43,666 nt of DNA, from positions 1 through 43,666 of the forward strand of contig JAOFTV010000015.1 of NCBI GenBank assembly GCA_028045305.1, given 5' to 3'. Shown piece after piece: positions 1 to 8,187 of this stretch. The translations under genes and the position numbers were made by a program. The notes under the pieces are model-generated. The model did not search any database, had not been told where the DNA came from, and saw only the letters and a list, made by a program, of their open reading frames with translations. Positions within the stretch are counted from its first letter, which is position 1. The number at the start of each line of letters is the position of its first letter. This DNA is from Opitutales bacterium. GTDB lineage: Bacteria > Verrucomicrobiota > Verrucomicrobiia > Opitutales > Seribacteraceae.

Positions 1-1
1 C

Positions 2-193
2 TGGCGAATTGTGCTACTTCCTGAAGAGTTAGGAAACTATGTGCTTTTTCATGAACTTGCTCACTTAGTAGAGATGAATCATTCCCCCCGGTTTTGGGCA
101 AAATTAGAAGGGTTTGTTCCCCAAGCCAAAGAGAAGGATCGGGAATTATCTAAGGTAGGTAGCCCTATATTTTCTCTCGGACGAATGCAATAA
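2..193 (+). CDS. YgjP-like (DUF45) metallopeptidase, C-terminal fragment
   Basis: The reading frame is open from base 2 to the TAA at 191-193, so only the last 63 residues are in the window; the start lies upstream. It contains the zinc-binding motif HELAHL followed by NHSPRFW, the hallmark of the YgjP/DUF45 metal-dependent hydrolase family, in which the third zinc ligand is the His of the NHS segment. The ATG at position 11 is internal and not a real start, because the residues before it fit the family strand that precedes the helix. The last 20 residues after FVPQAKEKDRELSK are a short tail. The gene converges on the ankyrin protein gene with 20 bases between the stops. Family assignment is firm; substrate is unknown. 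Confidence 0.8.
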   Translation, partial: WRIVLLPEELGNYVLFHELAHLVEMNHSPRFWAKLEGFVPQAKEKDRELSKVGSPIFSLGRMQ

Positions 194-213
194 TTCAGCC
201 AAAGAAAACCGCT

Positions 214-2667
214 TTATTCAGGGCCTAGTTCCCAAGATGCCCGTCCCCCCATTGATCTCAAGTAGTTTAAGCCCTCGCTGCCTTCTTCTCCCACATCGGT
301 CGGAGTAATGGAGTCTGGGCCGTAGCGCTGGTTTATCTCGAGGCCAAAAGCCAACGCCTTACGGATTAAAGATTTTTTTCCGGAAAATGCTGCCCCATGG
401 AGTAAGCTATATCCATCCATCGCTTCGATAGTTGGATCGGCCGAGCGTTTGAGCAAATAATCAACTACATCCTCACGACCGGCCACGGTAGCTATGAGAA
501 GAGGAGTTGCTCCAAACGAGTCCTGTTCATTGATTGATCGACCGGTTTCGAGAAGCGATCGAATCCGATCGAAATCTCCGGTGCCTGCAGCCAAGTGTAA
601 AGGATGGAATGACTTTACACCCAATTCTTTCAAAAGTTCGACAATTTTAATATTCCCACTGGCTCCGGCCAGATCCATGAGGTTTGAGCCATAAGTATCA
701 ATTGCGTGGGCATCGGCGGAAAGGGCAAGCAATGTTTCTACAGTTTCCAATTGTCCGCGGAGGGTGGCTGTCATGACGGGAGTTTCCTGTTCGTCCGTGC
801 GGGCATCAACTTCGGCACCGTCCTCCAGGAGCAATTCGACCACTTCCTGGTTTTTTCCCCAAGCCGCACTGTGCAGGGGGGTGGATAGATGATTTCCGCG
901 GGTATTTGGATCTCCACCATTGCGCAATAAGTAGTCCACAATATATACATTTCCACGGTAAGCGGCATAATGGAGAGGAGAGTGCCCAAAGCGGTCGTTG
1001 GTATTGATGAGGGCACCCATGGTAACAGCTTCAATTACTGCATTGAGATCGTCCCGGGCAATTGCCAAAAACAATCGGGCATTGATTTGATCGATCCATT
1101 CTTGACCCAATCGGTCGATAAATACCGCCCAAGGTTGTCTGTCAGCCGAGGAGAGTTTGAGGCTTCCAAGCAAATTTCCTTTTTGATTACTTTTAATATT
1201 GAAGTTGGAAAATTCATCCAACCAACTAATATTTTTCAATTGATCAAAACTCAGTCCTTGTGGTTCGCGGAGCAAGCGGGCAGCTGCAGTTGGATTAAAA
1301 TCGAGTGCAAATGCATGGTTGTTTAATAGTTTGCGTCGATTAAAAGCTAGAGGCTCAATGGCATTACCCAGTTTAAATTCTCTGGCGTACTCAGGGGTCG
1401 ACAACCAGGCACAGTCCTTACCTTCGGTCAGTCGGAGTCCATGTGCGTCGAGTAAGGACTTTAGGCTTAAGCCTGCATTCATTCCTGCAAGCAATTCCCG
1501 AAAGGCAAGGGGTTGGGAAATCTTCATGCCTGTAGCCCAGACCGGATGGGTTTGTGAAATAGCTTGGCCATTTGGAAGAGTAATTTGCTCGGTGCGGTAA
1601 CTTCCCCCCGCAAAGACAAAATCTCCGCTTGGAAACCTGAGCAGTTTTCGGGCAGTTAAATCAAACCCGGGCAGGTTGGTGTCCGCTCCCCATTTATTTG
1701 CCGAAAATAATTTCAGGGCCATATCCACAGCTTGTCCGAGAAAATTATGGAATTCTTGTTCTGGCAGACTAATGCGTGCGACAAGAGGAGCATCGCCCGG
1801 TAACTGGTCGATAATCTTTAAGGGATTTATTTTGGCTACTGGATTTGTTTGCTCATCCGTGTAATTACGAACTTCTATTTGAAGGTTTCCTGGTTGGGAC
1901 TGAAAAAGCAGGCCAAAGGAATCGAGGAACAATGAATCAAAAAGGGGAAGGATCGACTCAATCAGGGTGTTTCCTTGCCATTCCTCCACCATCCGTCCAT
2001 TTCCAGTGCCCTCAAGATAAAGAGCAAGATCTGCGGAGTGTCCAGAATGCTTGGCAAGAGGGGCGGGCATACCGGGTGGTTGGAAACTTGGAGACAAGGT
2101 AGATATAAATTCTTCGAGATCCTGATTGCTGATAGGGAAATTGCCGTTTTTTTGAAGAAGTATGTTTCCGAGCAAAAAACAAAAGTCTCCCTCCCGACCG
2201 ATGGCAAATGGTTGTGTGGTACGTTGGTAAACTTTCGAATTGTTTTTCGATGGTCGAAGACCCAGAAAACCGGCGAGGTCGGACATTGCCCGGTCGGCTT
2301 CTTCAGGGGAAGTTGCCCGGGCAATTGCCCCGAATTGTGGGTGTGGATGTTCGCCTTCGATTAGTCGGATGAAAAACTGAACTGGTTCTTTCCATTCAAT
2401 TCCACTGCTGTTACTATCAGAAAGCCATGAACGTAGTGGAGATCCAGTTTTATTCAACCGATCAAATAAAGGGTTCCATTTAGGATTTTTCAAAATTCCC
2501 GATTTGGATATAAAATTTTGTCCATCTATACTCAGTACGATTATAGAATCAGGTGGTACTCGTTGAAGAGTTTGGTAGGCTGGTCCACTCCTTGCTATTA
2601 CAGGTAATAAAAAACCAATCAGGCAGGCAGTTAGAAAAAGAAAGGCTGGAAAACGAAAATTATGCAT
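214..2667 (-). CDS. Secreted DUF4836/DUF3352-like protein with C-terminal ankyrin repeats
   Basis: This is an 817-residue protein that starts at ATG with a clear export signal: a short N-region, then a hydrophobic run around residues 5-25. Residues about 35-520 resemble the DUF4836/DUF3352 type of exported protein (an opening PPDSIIVLSIDG strand, then long stretches of beta/alpha without enzyme motifs); this part is only a resemblance. From about residue 527 to 805 there are seven or so ankyrin repeats, recognisable by recurrent motifs such as GHSPLHYAAYRGN, STPLHSAAWGKN and GATPLLIATVAGR, each followed by a VVELLL-type helix. Ankyrin repeats bind proteins, so a periplasmic or outer-surface scaffold is likely. 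No catalytic residues are evident. It sits alone between a convergent peptidase gene and divergent ribE. The combination of the two regions in one chain is unusual. Confidence 0.8.
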   Translation of the reverse strand: MHNFRFPAFLFLTACLIGFLLPVIARSGPAYQTLQRVPPDSIIVLSIDGQNFISKSGILKNPKWNPLFDRLNKTGSPLRSWLSDSNSSGIEWKEPVQFFIRLIEGEHPHPQFGAIARATSPEEADRAMSDLAGFLGLRPSKNNSKVYQRTTQPFAIGREGDFCFLLGNILLQKNGNFPISNQDLEEFISTLSPSFQPPGMPAPLAKHSGHSADLALYLEGTGNGRMVEEWQGNTLIESILPLFDSLFLDSFGLLFQSQPGNLQIEVRNYTDEQTNPVAKINPLKIIDQLPGDAPLVARISLPEQEFHNFLGQAVDMALKLFSANKWGADTNLPGFDLTARKLLRFPSGDFVFAGGSYRTEQITLPNGQAISQTHPVWATGMKISQPLAFRELLAGMNAGLSLKSLLDAHGLRLTEGKDCAWLSTPEYAREFKLGNAIEPLAFNRRKLLNNHAFALDFNPTAAARLLREPQGLSFDQLKNISWLDEFSNFNIKSNQKGNLLGSLKLSSADRQPWAVFIDRLGQEWIDQINARLFLAIARDDLNAVIEAVTMGALINTNDRFGHSPLHYAAYRGNVYIVDYLLRNGGDPNTRGNHLSTPLHSAAWGKNQEVVELLLEDGAEVDARTDEQETPVMTATLRGQLETVETLLALSADAHAIDTYGSNLMDLAGASGNIKIVELLKELGVKSFHPLHLAAGTGDFDRIRSLLETGRSINEQDSFGATPLLIATVAGREDVVDYLLKRSADPTIEAMDGYSLLHGAAFSGKKSLIRKALAFGLEINQRYGPDSITPTDVGEEGSEGLNYLRSMGGRASWELGPE

Positions 2668-2761
2668 ATGAGATAAAGGTTCAAGCTAAGGAGCGTTAGA
2701 TAATGGTCAAATTATCTTTCCATTCTTCCCTGTCCTTTCTAAAGATTATGTAAGAATAATT

Positions 2762-3355
2762 ATGTTTACTGGAATTGTTGAAGGAGTTGGGGTTGTAAAA
2801 AGCTTGGAAGAACAGGAGGAATCCTGGTTGCTTCGCTTGGAATTGCCCTTTGCCAACGGGGATGGATTGGAAGCAGGTGCAAGCTTAGCAGTAAATGGAT
2901 GTTGCCTGACCATGCGGGAAGACGGATCAAGCGCTGGATCGTTTGATTTGCTGGAGGAAACTCTAAACCGTACAAACCTCGGACAATTATCTACCGGAGA
3001 CTGGGTTAACCTCGAACGCTCCCTCCCAGCGAACGGTCGTTTGGGCGGTCATTTTGTAACCGGTCACATTGATGGTCCGGGAACGATTCAAGTTTTTGAG
3101 GAACGGGGAAAAAATTTATTTCTTCAAGTGGGTGTAGAGCAGGAATCAGCCAAGTATCTGGTGGATAAAGGATGCATTGCAGTGGATGGATGTTCGTTAA
3201 CCGTTTGTGAAGTAACTGACGATTCCTTTGCAGTCTGGCTAATTCCCCACACCTTGGACCAGACGAATTTGAAAGGACGAAAGCCTGGGGATCGCTTGAA
3301 CCTAGAATTCGACCTGCTTGCCAAGTATGTCGAGCGCATCCATGCAAAGACATGA
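2762..3355 (+). CDS. ribE: Riboflavin synthase alpha chain
   Basis: This 197-residue protein catalyses dismutation of two molecules of 6,7-dimethyl-8-ribityllumazine to riboflavin, the last step of riboflavin synthesis, in the cytoplasm. It begins with the family signature MFTGIVEGVG and has the expected two tandem lumazine-binding barrels: residues 1 to about 90 (with LAVNGCCLT) and about 97 to 187 (with GGHFVTGHID and IAVDGCSLTV). Length is normal for the family. No FMN riboswitch is visible in the 94 bases upstream. The stop codon overlaps the ATG of the uracil-DNA glycosylase gene (ATGA), so the two are probably translated together. The other riboflavin genes are not in the window. Confidence 0.96.
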   Translation: MFTGIVEGVGVVKSLEEQEESWLLRLELPFANGDGLEAGASLAVNGCCLTMREDGSSAGSFDLLEETLNRTNLGQLSTGDWVNLERSLPANGRLGGHFVTGHIDGPGTIQVFEERGKNLFLQVGVEQESAKYLVDKGCIAVDGCSLTVCEVTDDSFAVWLIPHTLDQTNLKGRKPGDRLNLEFDLLAKYVERIHAKT

Positions 3356-4311
3356 ATGATTCTTCCACCATGGAGCCTGCGGATGCTGCCTTGGCGGTTT
3401 TGGAGGAATTAAAAAGACAACGGTCGGAGGGGATTCGCCATTTGTATATGGAGGAATCCACTTTGCAGGGATTGGAGGAATTATTAGCCGGAGGGAAAAA
3501 GGAGTCTCAACCGATTGCCGCTGTGCCTGATAAGCCGTGGTCTGATCAAGTCTCTGAACCCCCTGCCGTGGCTAAGGTTCCTTTGGGTGCCCAAGCACCA
3601 AAACAAGAAAAGCCAGTTCCAATTTCTCAACCAACTCCAAAATCCGTAAACTCCGCACTGGCGAAGCCTCCGGAGATTTCCCTGCCCGGTGGATCAAAGA
3701 CTGCCCGATGGAATTGGCTAAAGGAGCGGGTATTGGGTTGCGAGGTTTGCCAGTCCGAACTTAATCCCGGGGCAAAGGTGGTTTTTGGCGTGGGGAATTT
3801 GGATGCGGATTTATTTTTTTGTGGGGAAGCCCCGGGTCCAGAAGAGGAGGAAACGGGCGAACCTTTTGTTGGACCGGCTGGTGAATTGTTGGACAAAATT
3901 ATATCGGTGATGGGACTGTCCAGGGAATCAGTTTACCTTGGCAATGTGGTCAACTTTCGTCCCCGTCATGAACGTGCTTATGGTAACCGTCCGCCCACTT
4001 CCGAGGAATTGAATTTTTGTTTGCCTTACCTGCGGGCACAGTTGGAGATTATTAAGCCAAAAATTGTGGTTGCTCTGGGCAAGACTGCGACCGATGGATT
4101 GCTTGGCCCTGACCCTCAGCGCCGGCTCGGGCAGATGCGTGGAAACTGGCATGAATACGAAGGTATTCCCATGATGGTCACCTATCATCCATCCTACCTC
4201 CTGCACAACCCAAGCAAATCGAGCAAGCGTAAGGTATGGGACGATATGCTCCTGGTTATGGAAAAGTTGGAACTCCCGATAAGCGAGAAACAACGGTCCT
4301 TTTTTCAATAG
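3352..4311 (+). CDS. Family 4 uracil-DNA glycosylase with N-terminal extension
   Basis: This 319-residue protein removes uracil from DNA in base excision repair. The catalytic domain is residues about 118-310, with GEAPG at 158-162, the FVGPAG loop, and the TYHPSYLL motif at 287-294 near the C-terminus. Family 4 enzymes carry a 4Fe-4S cluster on four cysteines. Here Cys130 and Cys133 (CEVC) and Cys223 are present, but the position that is Cys in the usual NVVKCRP motif is Phe202 (NVVNFRP). The first 117 residues are an extra acidic/proline-rich segment, probably disordered. The ATG overlaps the ribE stop by four bases. The family call is firm; whether the cluster is intact is uncertain. Confidence 0.9.
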   Translation: MNDSSTMEPADAALAVLEELKRQRSEGIRHLYMEESTLQGLEELLAGGKKESQPIAAVPDKPWSDQVSEPPAVAKVPLGAQAPKQEKPVPISQPTPKSVNSALAKPPEISLPGGSKTARWNWLKERVLGCEVCQSELNPGAKVVFGVGNLDADLFFCGEAPGPEEEETGEPFVGPAGELLDKIISVMGLSRESVYLGNVVNFRPRHERAYGNRPPTSEELNFCLPYLRAQLEIIKPKIVVALGKTATDGLLGPDPQRRLGQMRGNWHEYEGIPMMVTYHPSYLLHNPSKSSKRKVWDDMLLVMEKLELPISEKQRSFFQ

Positions 4312-4323
4312 CCCCTTTTTACT

Positions 4324-4971
4324 GTGTCTGAATCAATAGTCTTGATGACACTTGGGGGGCATGCTCCTTCGGCCGAGCTTTTGAGGTGGCGGGTAGAAGA
4401 GGCGGAACTTTCGATTGCGGTAGATGGTGGTTGCTTGGCTCATTGCCATGCGGATGTGGAACCCGATGTAATACTAGGAGATTTTGATTCCTGTGGAGAT
4501 ATTTCTGACATTGAAATGAAATTCTCACGATCTAAGATCCATAAATTATCTGACCAGGAACATACCGATTTTGAAAAAGCGGTTTATTGGATGATGGATA
4601 GGGGAGTTCCCAGGCAACTTGTCATCCTTGGTGGACTGGGCAAACGAACAGATCATTGCCTTTCTAATTTGATGACCGCAGCCCGGATCGATCCGTCGGT
4701 GGAAGTGGTCTTTGATGATGTCCACGAGTATGTGCGGAGAATAACTCCGCGTACCTCCTTCTCACTAAATGGCAGGTCGGGAAGTGCCCTTAGCCTGCTC
4801 CCCATGGGGAAATGTGAAGGTGTGGAGAGTTCAGGTCTGCAATGGGAATTGCAAGGGGTAGATTTTTCCTGGGACCGAATGGTCAGTCAGAGCAATCAAT
4901 GTGTTGCCAATGAAGTACGGGTGGAATGCCAAAAAGGGGTTCTCTTTGCCTTTGTTTCCAAGCAGTCATAA
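4324..4971 (+). CDS. thiN: Thiamine pyrophosphokinase
   Basis: This 215-residue protein transfers pyrophosphate from ATP to thiamine, giving thiamine diphosphate. Recognisable motifs are the VILGDFDS segment at residues 49-56, DQEHTDFEKAV at 77-87 and GGLGKRTDH at 103-111, in the order seen in the TPK catalytic domain. The C-terminal 60 residues form the beta-sandwich part. The frame opens with GTG, 12 bases after the glycosylase stop; there is no convincing Shine-Dalgarno sequence, so it probably depends on translation from upstream. No TPP riboswitch is visible. The gene is last in the ribE cluster and is followed at once by a strong hairpin terminator. Confidence 0.9.
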   Translation: MSESIVLMTLGGHAPSAELLRWRVEEAELSIAVDGGCLAHCHADVEPDVILGDFDSCGDISDIEMKFSRSKIHKLSDQEHTDFEKAVYWMMDRGVPRQLVILGGLGKRTDHCLSNLMTAARIDPSVEVVFDDVHEYVRRITPRTSFSLNGRSGSALSLLPMGKCEGVESSGLQWELQGVDFSWDRMVSQSNQCVANEVRVECQKGVLFAFVSKQS

Positions 4972-5005
4972 AAAAACCCTGCCGGCATGAACCGACAGGG
5001 TTTTT
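4972..5005. terminator. Bidirectional intrinsic terminator between thiN and the YHS-like gene
   Basis: The arms AAAAACCCTG (4972-4981) and CAGGGTTTTT (4996-5005) pair fully. They are extended inward by CGG/CCG after one mismatch, with a six-base loop (CATGAA). A/T runs flank both sides, so it can end transcription from both converging genes. On the minus strand the internal mismatch becomes a G-U pair, making that direction slightly better. Confidence 0.88.
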
Positions 5006-5029
5006 AAAAAAGTAACTAGTGTAAAATAC

Positions 5030-5482
5030 TTAAGACTTGAACTGGGGGAGTATTCCTTTGTCCATTGCCTCTTTGAAATACTTTTCTGGATCCTTCTTCC
5101 ATCTGCGCTGTGCACTGGATGACCAAAAATAAATAGTCTTTCCATTGTACTCAATGGTTTTGGATTCGGGATTTACAATGCGATCATTGTAAATCGGGCA
5201 GAAACGTTGATCGAGCAATTCAACTTTGTCCACGCCAAGTTCCTTCTTTTCAGATGCGGAAAACTTCTCGGCAAGAGCAGGGACTGCCTTGATGTAGTAA
5301 GCAGTGGCCTTGTCGAAAGCTTTGACGCAGGAACCGCAGCAAAATTCGATCTTCTTGCCCAGGACCTCGGAGTATTCTTCCGGATCGATGTCGTCATCCA
5401 ACATGAGGGCACATTTTTCTGCTCCAAAAAGAGCGGGCTGCATAAGCAATGCGATAAAGAGAGTAGAGAGTGCAATTTTCAT
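5030..5482 (-). CDS. Exported YHS/TRASH-like cysteine protein
   Basis: This 150-residue protein has a signal peptide (residues 1-20, cleavage likely after ALFGA). The mature part carries two segments that look like a duplicated YHS/TRASH-type metal-binding unit. The first has Cys24 followed by GKKIEFCCGSC (Cys48, Cys49, Cys52). The second has CPIYND (Cys95) followed by GKTIYFWSSSAQRRW, where the second cysteine cluster is replaced by Phe-Trp. The first unit could bind a metal such as copper or zinc in the periplasm; the second probably cannot in the same way. A good ribosome binding site (AGGA) lies just before the ATG. No neighbouring metal-resistance gene is present to suggest the ligand. 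Confidence 0.75.
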   Translation of the reverse strand: MKIALSTLFIALLMQPALFGAEKCALMLDDDIDPEEYSEVLGKKIEFCCGSCVKAFDKATAYYIKAVPALAEKFSASEKKELGVDKVELLDQRFCPIYNDRIVNPESKTIEYNGKTIYFWSSSAQRRWKKDPEKYFKEAMDKGILPQFKS

Positions 5483-5550
5483 ATTTCCTAATTTGATCGA
5501 TCAGTTCATAAAATTCAAGCTTTTCAGAGGGATTAAAGAAACTTTTTTCT

Positions 5551-5556
5551 GGAGGT
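5551..5556 (+). promoter_or_regulatory. Strong Shine-Dalgarno of the DksA-like gene
   Basis: GGAGGT is the clearest ribosome binding site in this region. Its spacing fits ATT at 5561 or ATC at 5564 better than TTG at 5570, so it bears on the choice of start. Confidence 0.6.
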
Positions 5557-5569
5557 AGATATTATCGGG

Positions 5570-5938
5570 TTGACCAAGGCAGGTAGGCTCATTGCGATAC
5601 AGGCAATGAGAGATTCGCAAAACCTCGAAAATTTCCGCAGGCAATTGCAGGAATCTCTTGAGGAGATCGAACAATATCTGGTGAAGACGGAAGAGTCAGC
5701 CGAAGCGGTTTCTCCGGATAAAGGCCTTGGGCGTTTATCGAGAATGGAAGCGATGCAGGACCAACAACTCATCCTTGCGGCACGTCGTCGAAAAAAGATG
5801 CAAAAAGTAGAGGTTCTTTCCGCCTTACAACGCATAGAGAACGGAATATTTGGAACCTGTATATTTTGCGGGAAGCCGATTGCTGTTGAGCGTCTGGAAG
5901 TTGCACCGGAAGCAACTACCTGTGTGAACTGCTCTTAA
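5570..5938 (+). CDS. DksA/TraR-type C4 zinc finger regulator
   Basis: This is a protein of about 122 residues with an N-terminal coiled coil and a C-terminal four-cysteine zinc finger: Cys97-IF-Cys100 and Cys118-VN-Cys121. The motif LGRLSRMEAMQ places it in the short DksA/TraR-like group rather than with classical DksA; the acidic DxxDRA tip of E. coli DksA is not seen. Such proteins enter the secondary channel of RNA polymerase and modulate initiation. The start is unclear. The listed TTG at 5570 lies 13 bases after a perfect GGAGGT (5551-5556). In-frame ATT (5561) and ATC (5564) are better placed, and the first in-frame ATG is at 5606. An in-frame stop at 5534 limits any extension. Confidence 0.85.
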   Translation: MTKAGRLIAIQAMRDSQNLENFRRQLQESLEEIEQYLVKTEESAEAVSPDKGLGRLSRMEAMQDQQLILAARRRKKMQKVEVLSALQRIENGIFGTCIFCGKPIAVERLEVAPEATTCVNCS

Positions 5939-5961
5939 ATTTATTTCCTGCTCAGTTAATT

Positions 5962-7974
5962 TTATCCGTGAGCATCTGCTTGCTGAACTGCCTGATCGGC
6001 ATCAAACCAGGGTGTAATCGTTTGTAAGTCCTGATCGTTCCCGATGCAGTACACAAGATCTCCGGTTGCAAAAGTGGTATCGGCTAGACGATGGACAATC
6101 AAAGATTCCCCCTGTCGAATGGCGAGAATGGAAACACCCGAAGTTTCAGCAAGGTCAAGTGCCCGGGGGGATTTTCCGATTACCCGGCTGCCTTCAGTTA
6201 CGAGCAATTTCTCAACCTTCAAGTCCTTGAGCCCCGCATGGGCTGCCAGGGGGAGGGGGGAGGAGGAATGCTCGCGGTCGGAATGCATCGTTTCTTCCCG
6301 GGCCTGATCAATTTCCCGGACAATTAAATTTCGCGGAATCTTGAGCTGACGTAGAACGAGGGAAAGAATTTCCAGCCCACCTTCCACTTCAGATGCGACC
6401 ACATTGACCGGGACGACTTTGCTGAGTTGTTCCGATCCACGCATATATTGAGTGCGGACAAAGACGGGTGCTTTCACCTTCATTCGGCCAATAGTGGAGA
6501 TAACCCGCTCAATTGCCTGGTTGTCATTAATCATAATGACAATGGCCCGACAGGTTTCGACATGGGCATGTCCAAGTGCCTCTTCACTGGTGGCATCAGC
6601 ATAATAGACTGGATCACCCAGCCGGCGACCAAGCTCAACATTGTCCGAGTTCATCTCCAGGGCAACCGCTTCAATATCTAAGCGGCTCAAACTGTTGGTC
6701 AGTAGACGTCCGGCCAGCCCGTAGCCAATGACCACCACATGGTCGTTGTGGCCAACGGTGCGGTCTTCCAGTTCTTCGGCACTGCGAGCCCGTAGCAATT
6801 TAGCCAGAGGGTCGAGGGCCCGTTCTCCGGCAGTAAAGTGAGGAGCTTTGTAAACCAGTAAGGGCGTGAGGAACATGCTGAGAATTCCAGCGTTGAGCAG
6901 AGAGCCAATTTCAGATTCGAGCACCACCCCTTCGTGGATAGCGAGTTGGAGGATCACAAATCCAAACTCTCCAAACTGGGCCAGGCCCACCCCGGCCAAC
7001 CAGGCAGCCCGAGGAGGGAAACGCATAAAGGATGCGGCAAGGATGGCAATCAATCCTTTTCCTCCAATAAAAGCGAGAAGAAGAAGGCCAACTTCTACAG
7101 GCTTGTCGGCGAGTAATTGAAAATCAAAAAACATCCCCAAGGAAACAAAGAAGAAACTTACAAAGACATCGCGCAGAGGAAGAATGTCTCCCATCGCCCG
7201 ATGGCGGAAATCAGTATCGGCCACAATCATGCCGGCAAGGAAGGCACCCAGGGCCAGGGATAGACCGGTTAGGGAGGTAAGGTAAGCGGTTCCAATACAA
7301 AGGCAAAGCACAGTAAGGATAAAGACTTCATTACTGCGGCTTGCATCCACCCAGCGAAAGAGTAAGGGAACTAGTTTGCGGGAGGCGGTAAAGAGCAGGG
7401 TAACCATGAGTGCGGCCTTGGCCAAAGCTATCCCAATTGCCTGCCAGGTTTCAGGCTTATCCAGCCCAAACGAAAGCAAGGGAACGATGAGAACCATGGG
7501 AACGATGCAAAGATCCTGGAAGATCAAGGTACCCACAATAAAACGTCCATGGGGTGCGTCTAATTCCCCACGCTCTCCAAGGGTGCGAAGAACCAAGGCG
7601 GTACTGGATAAGGCAAAGACAAAGCCGTATACAATTGCTTGTGGAGTGGAGAGGCCAAAACCTATACAGATTGCAAAGGTTACAAGTGCTGTCACGCTCA
7701 CTTGGATCAAGCCACCAAGGGCAACCTGGCGGAAGATATTACGCAAGCGAGCGAGAGAAAATTCCAGGCCGATTGTAAAGAGCAGGAAAATTACGCCCAC
7801 TTCAGCAATCACCTCAATAGCTTCGGGATCGTGGGCAAGTGAAAGTGCATTGGGGCCAACGAGGGCACCCGAGAGTACAAGCCCGGCAACAACTGGAAGT
7901 TTAAGTCGCCCGAGAATAAGGGTGACCAACACGCTAACGGTGGCAATAACGGTAATTTCCTGAAGCAAATGCAT
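5962..7974 (-). CDS. KefB-type monovalent cation:proton antiporter with RCK domains
   Basis: This is a protein of about 670 residues in the CPA2 family. The first 390 residues are a Na+/H+-exchanger domain with about twelve membrane segments, including the family stretches GLVLSGALVGP and FLLFTIGLEFSL. A cytoplasmic RCK-N (TrkA-N) domain follows, with the nucleotide-binding motif GYGLAG near residue 415. Then comes an RCK-C (TrkA-C) domain ending about 15 residues before the C-terminus. It likely exports K+ or Na+ in exchange for protons under control of a bound nucleotide. I prefer the ATG at 7974 (MHLLQE), typical of the family; a TTG ten codons upstream (to 8004) is possible. No KefF/KefG partner gene is adjacent. 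It converges on the DksA-like gene. Confidence 0.92.
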   Translation of the reverse strand: MHLLQEITVIATVSVLVTLILGRLKLPVVAGLVLSGALVGPNALSLAHDPEAIEVIAEVGVIFLLFTIGLEFSLARLRNIFRQVALGGLIQVSVTALVTFAICIGFGLSTPQAIVYGFVFALSSTALVLRTLGERGELDAPHGRFIVGTLIFQDLCIVPMVLIVPLLSFGLDKPETWQAIGIALAKAALMVTLLFTASRKLVPLLFRWVDASRSNEVFILTVLCLCIGTAYLTSLTGLSLALGAFLAGMIVADTDFRHRAMGDILPLRDVFVSFFFVSLGMFFDFQLLADKPVEVGLLLLAFIGGKGLIAILAASFMRFPPRAAWLAGVGLAQFGEFGFVILQLAIHEGVVLESEIGSLLNAGILSMFLTPLLVYKAPHFTAGERALDPLAKLLRARSAEELEDRTVGHNDHVVVIGYGLAGRLLTNSLSRLDIEAVALEMNSDNVELGRRLGDPVYYADATSEEALGHAHVETCRAIVIMINDNQAIERVISTIGRMKVKAPVFVRTQYMRGSEQLSKVVPVNVVASEVEGGLEILSLVLRQLKIPRNLIVREIDQAREETMHSDREHSSSPLPLAAHAGLKDLKVEKLLVTEGSRVIGKSPRALDLAETSGVSILAIRQGESLIVHRLADTTFATGDLVYCIGNDQDLQTITPWFDADQAVQQADAHG

Positions 7975-8187
7975 TGGGCAATCATCTGAAGGATGAGTGG
8001 TCAAAAGGACAACCCGAAAGCTTTAAAATTTTGGGAAAATTATTTGTTTCAAGCATGAGAGAAATTCATCCTGCCCCGGCCGGGCAAAAAAGGTGAAGAA
8101 ATTACTCTCAATTCGAGGTTGAAAGTACGATTGGCACAGCTAATGCACGAAGTACTAGATCAAATTAAACACAAACAGGAGGGAGTG

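Noticed and set aside
1962..2364. Overlapping frames of 120-129 codons on both strands
   Set aside because: They are shadows of the ankyrin protein gene, whose frame has clear domains over this stretch.
2668..2761. Possible FMN riboswitch before ribE
   Set aside because: None of the conserved RFN segments is present; only a short GATAAT/ATTATC inverted repeat is seen.
4312..4323. Possible TPP riboswitch before thiN
   Set aside because: The gap is 12 bases, far too short, and the conserved CTGAGA segment is not in the end of the upstream gene in a suitable setting.
5488..5500. Palindrome TGATCGATCA between the YHS-like and DksA-like genes
   Set aside because: A ten-base palindrome made of GATC units is expected by chance and no second copy was found nearby.
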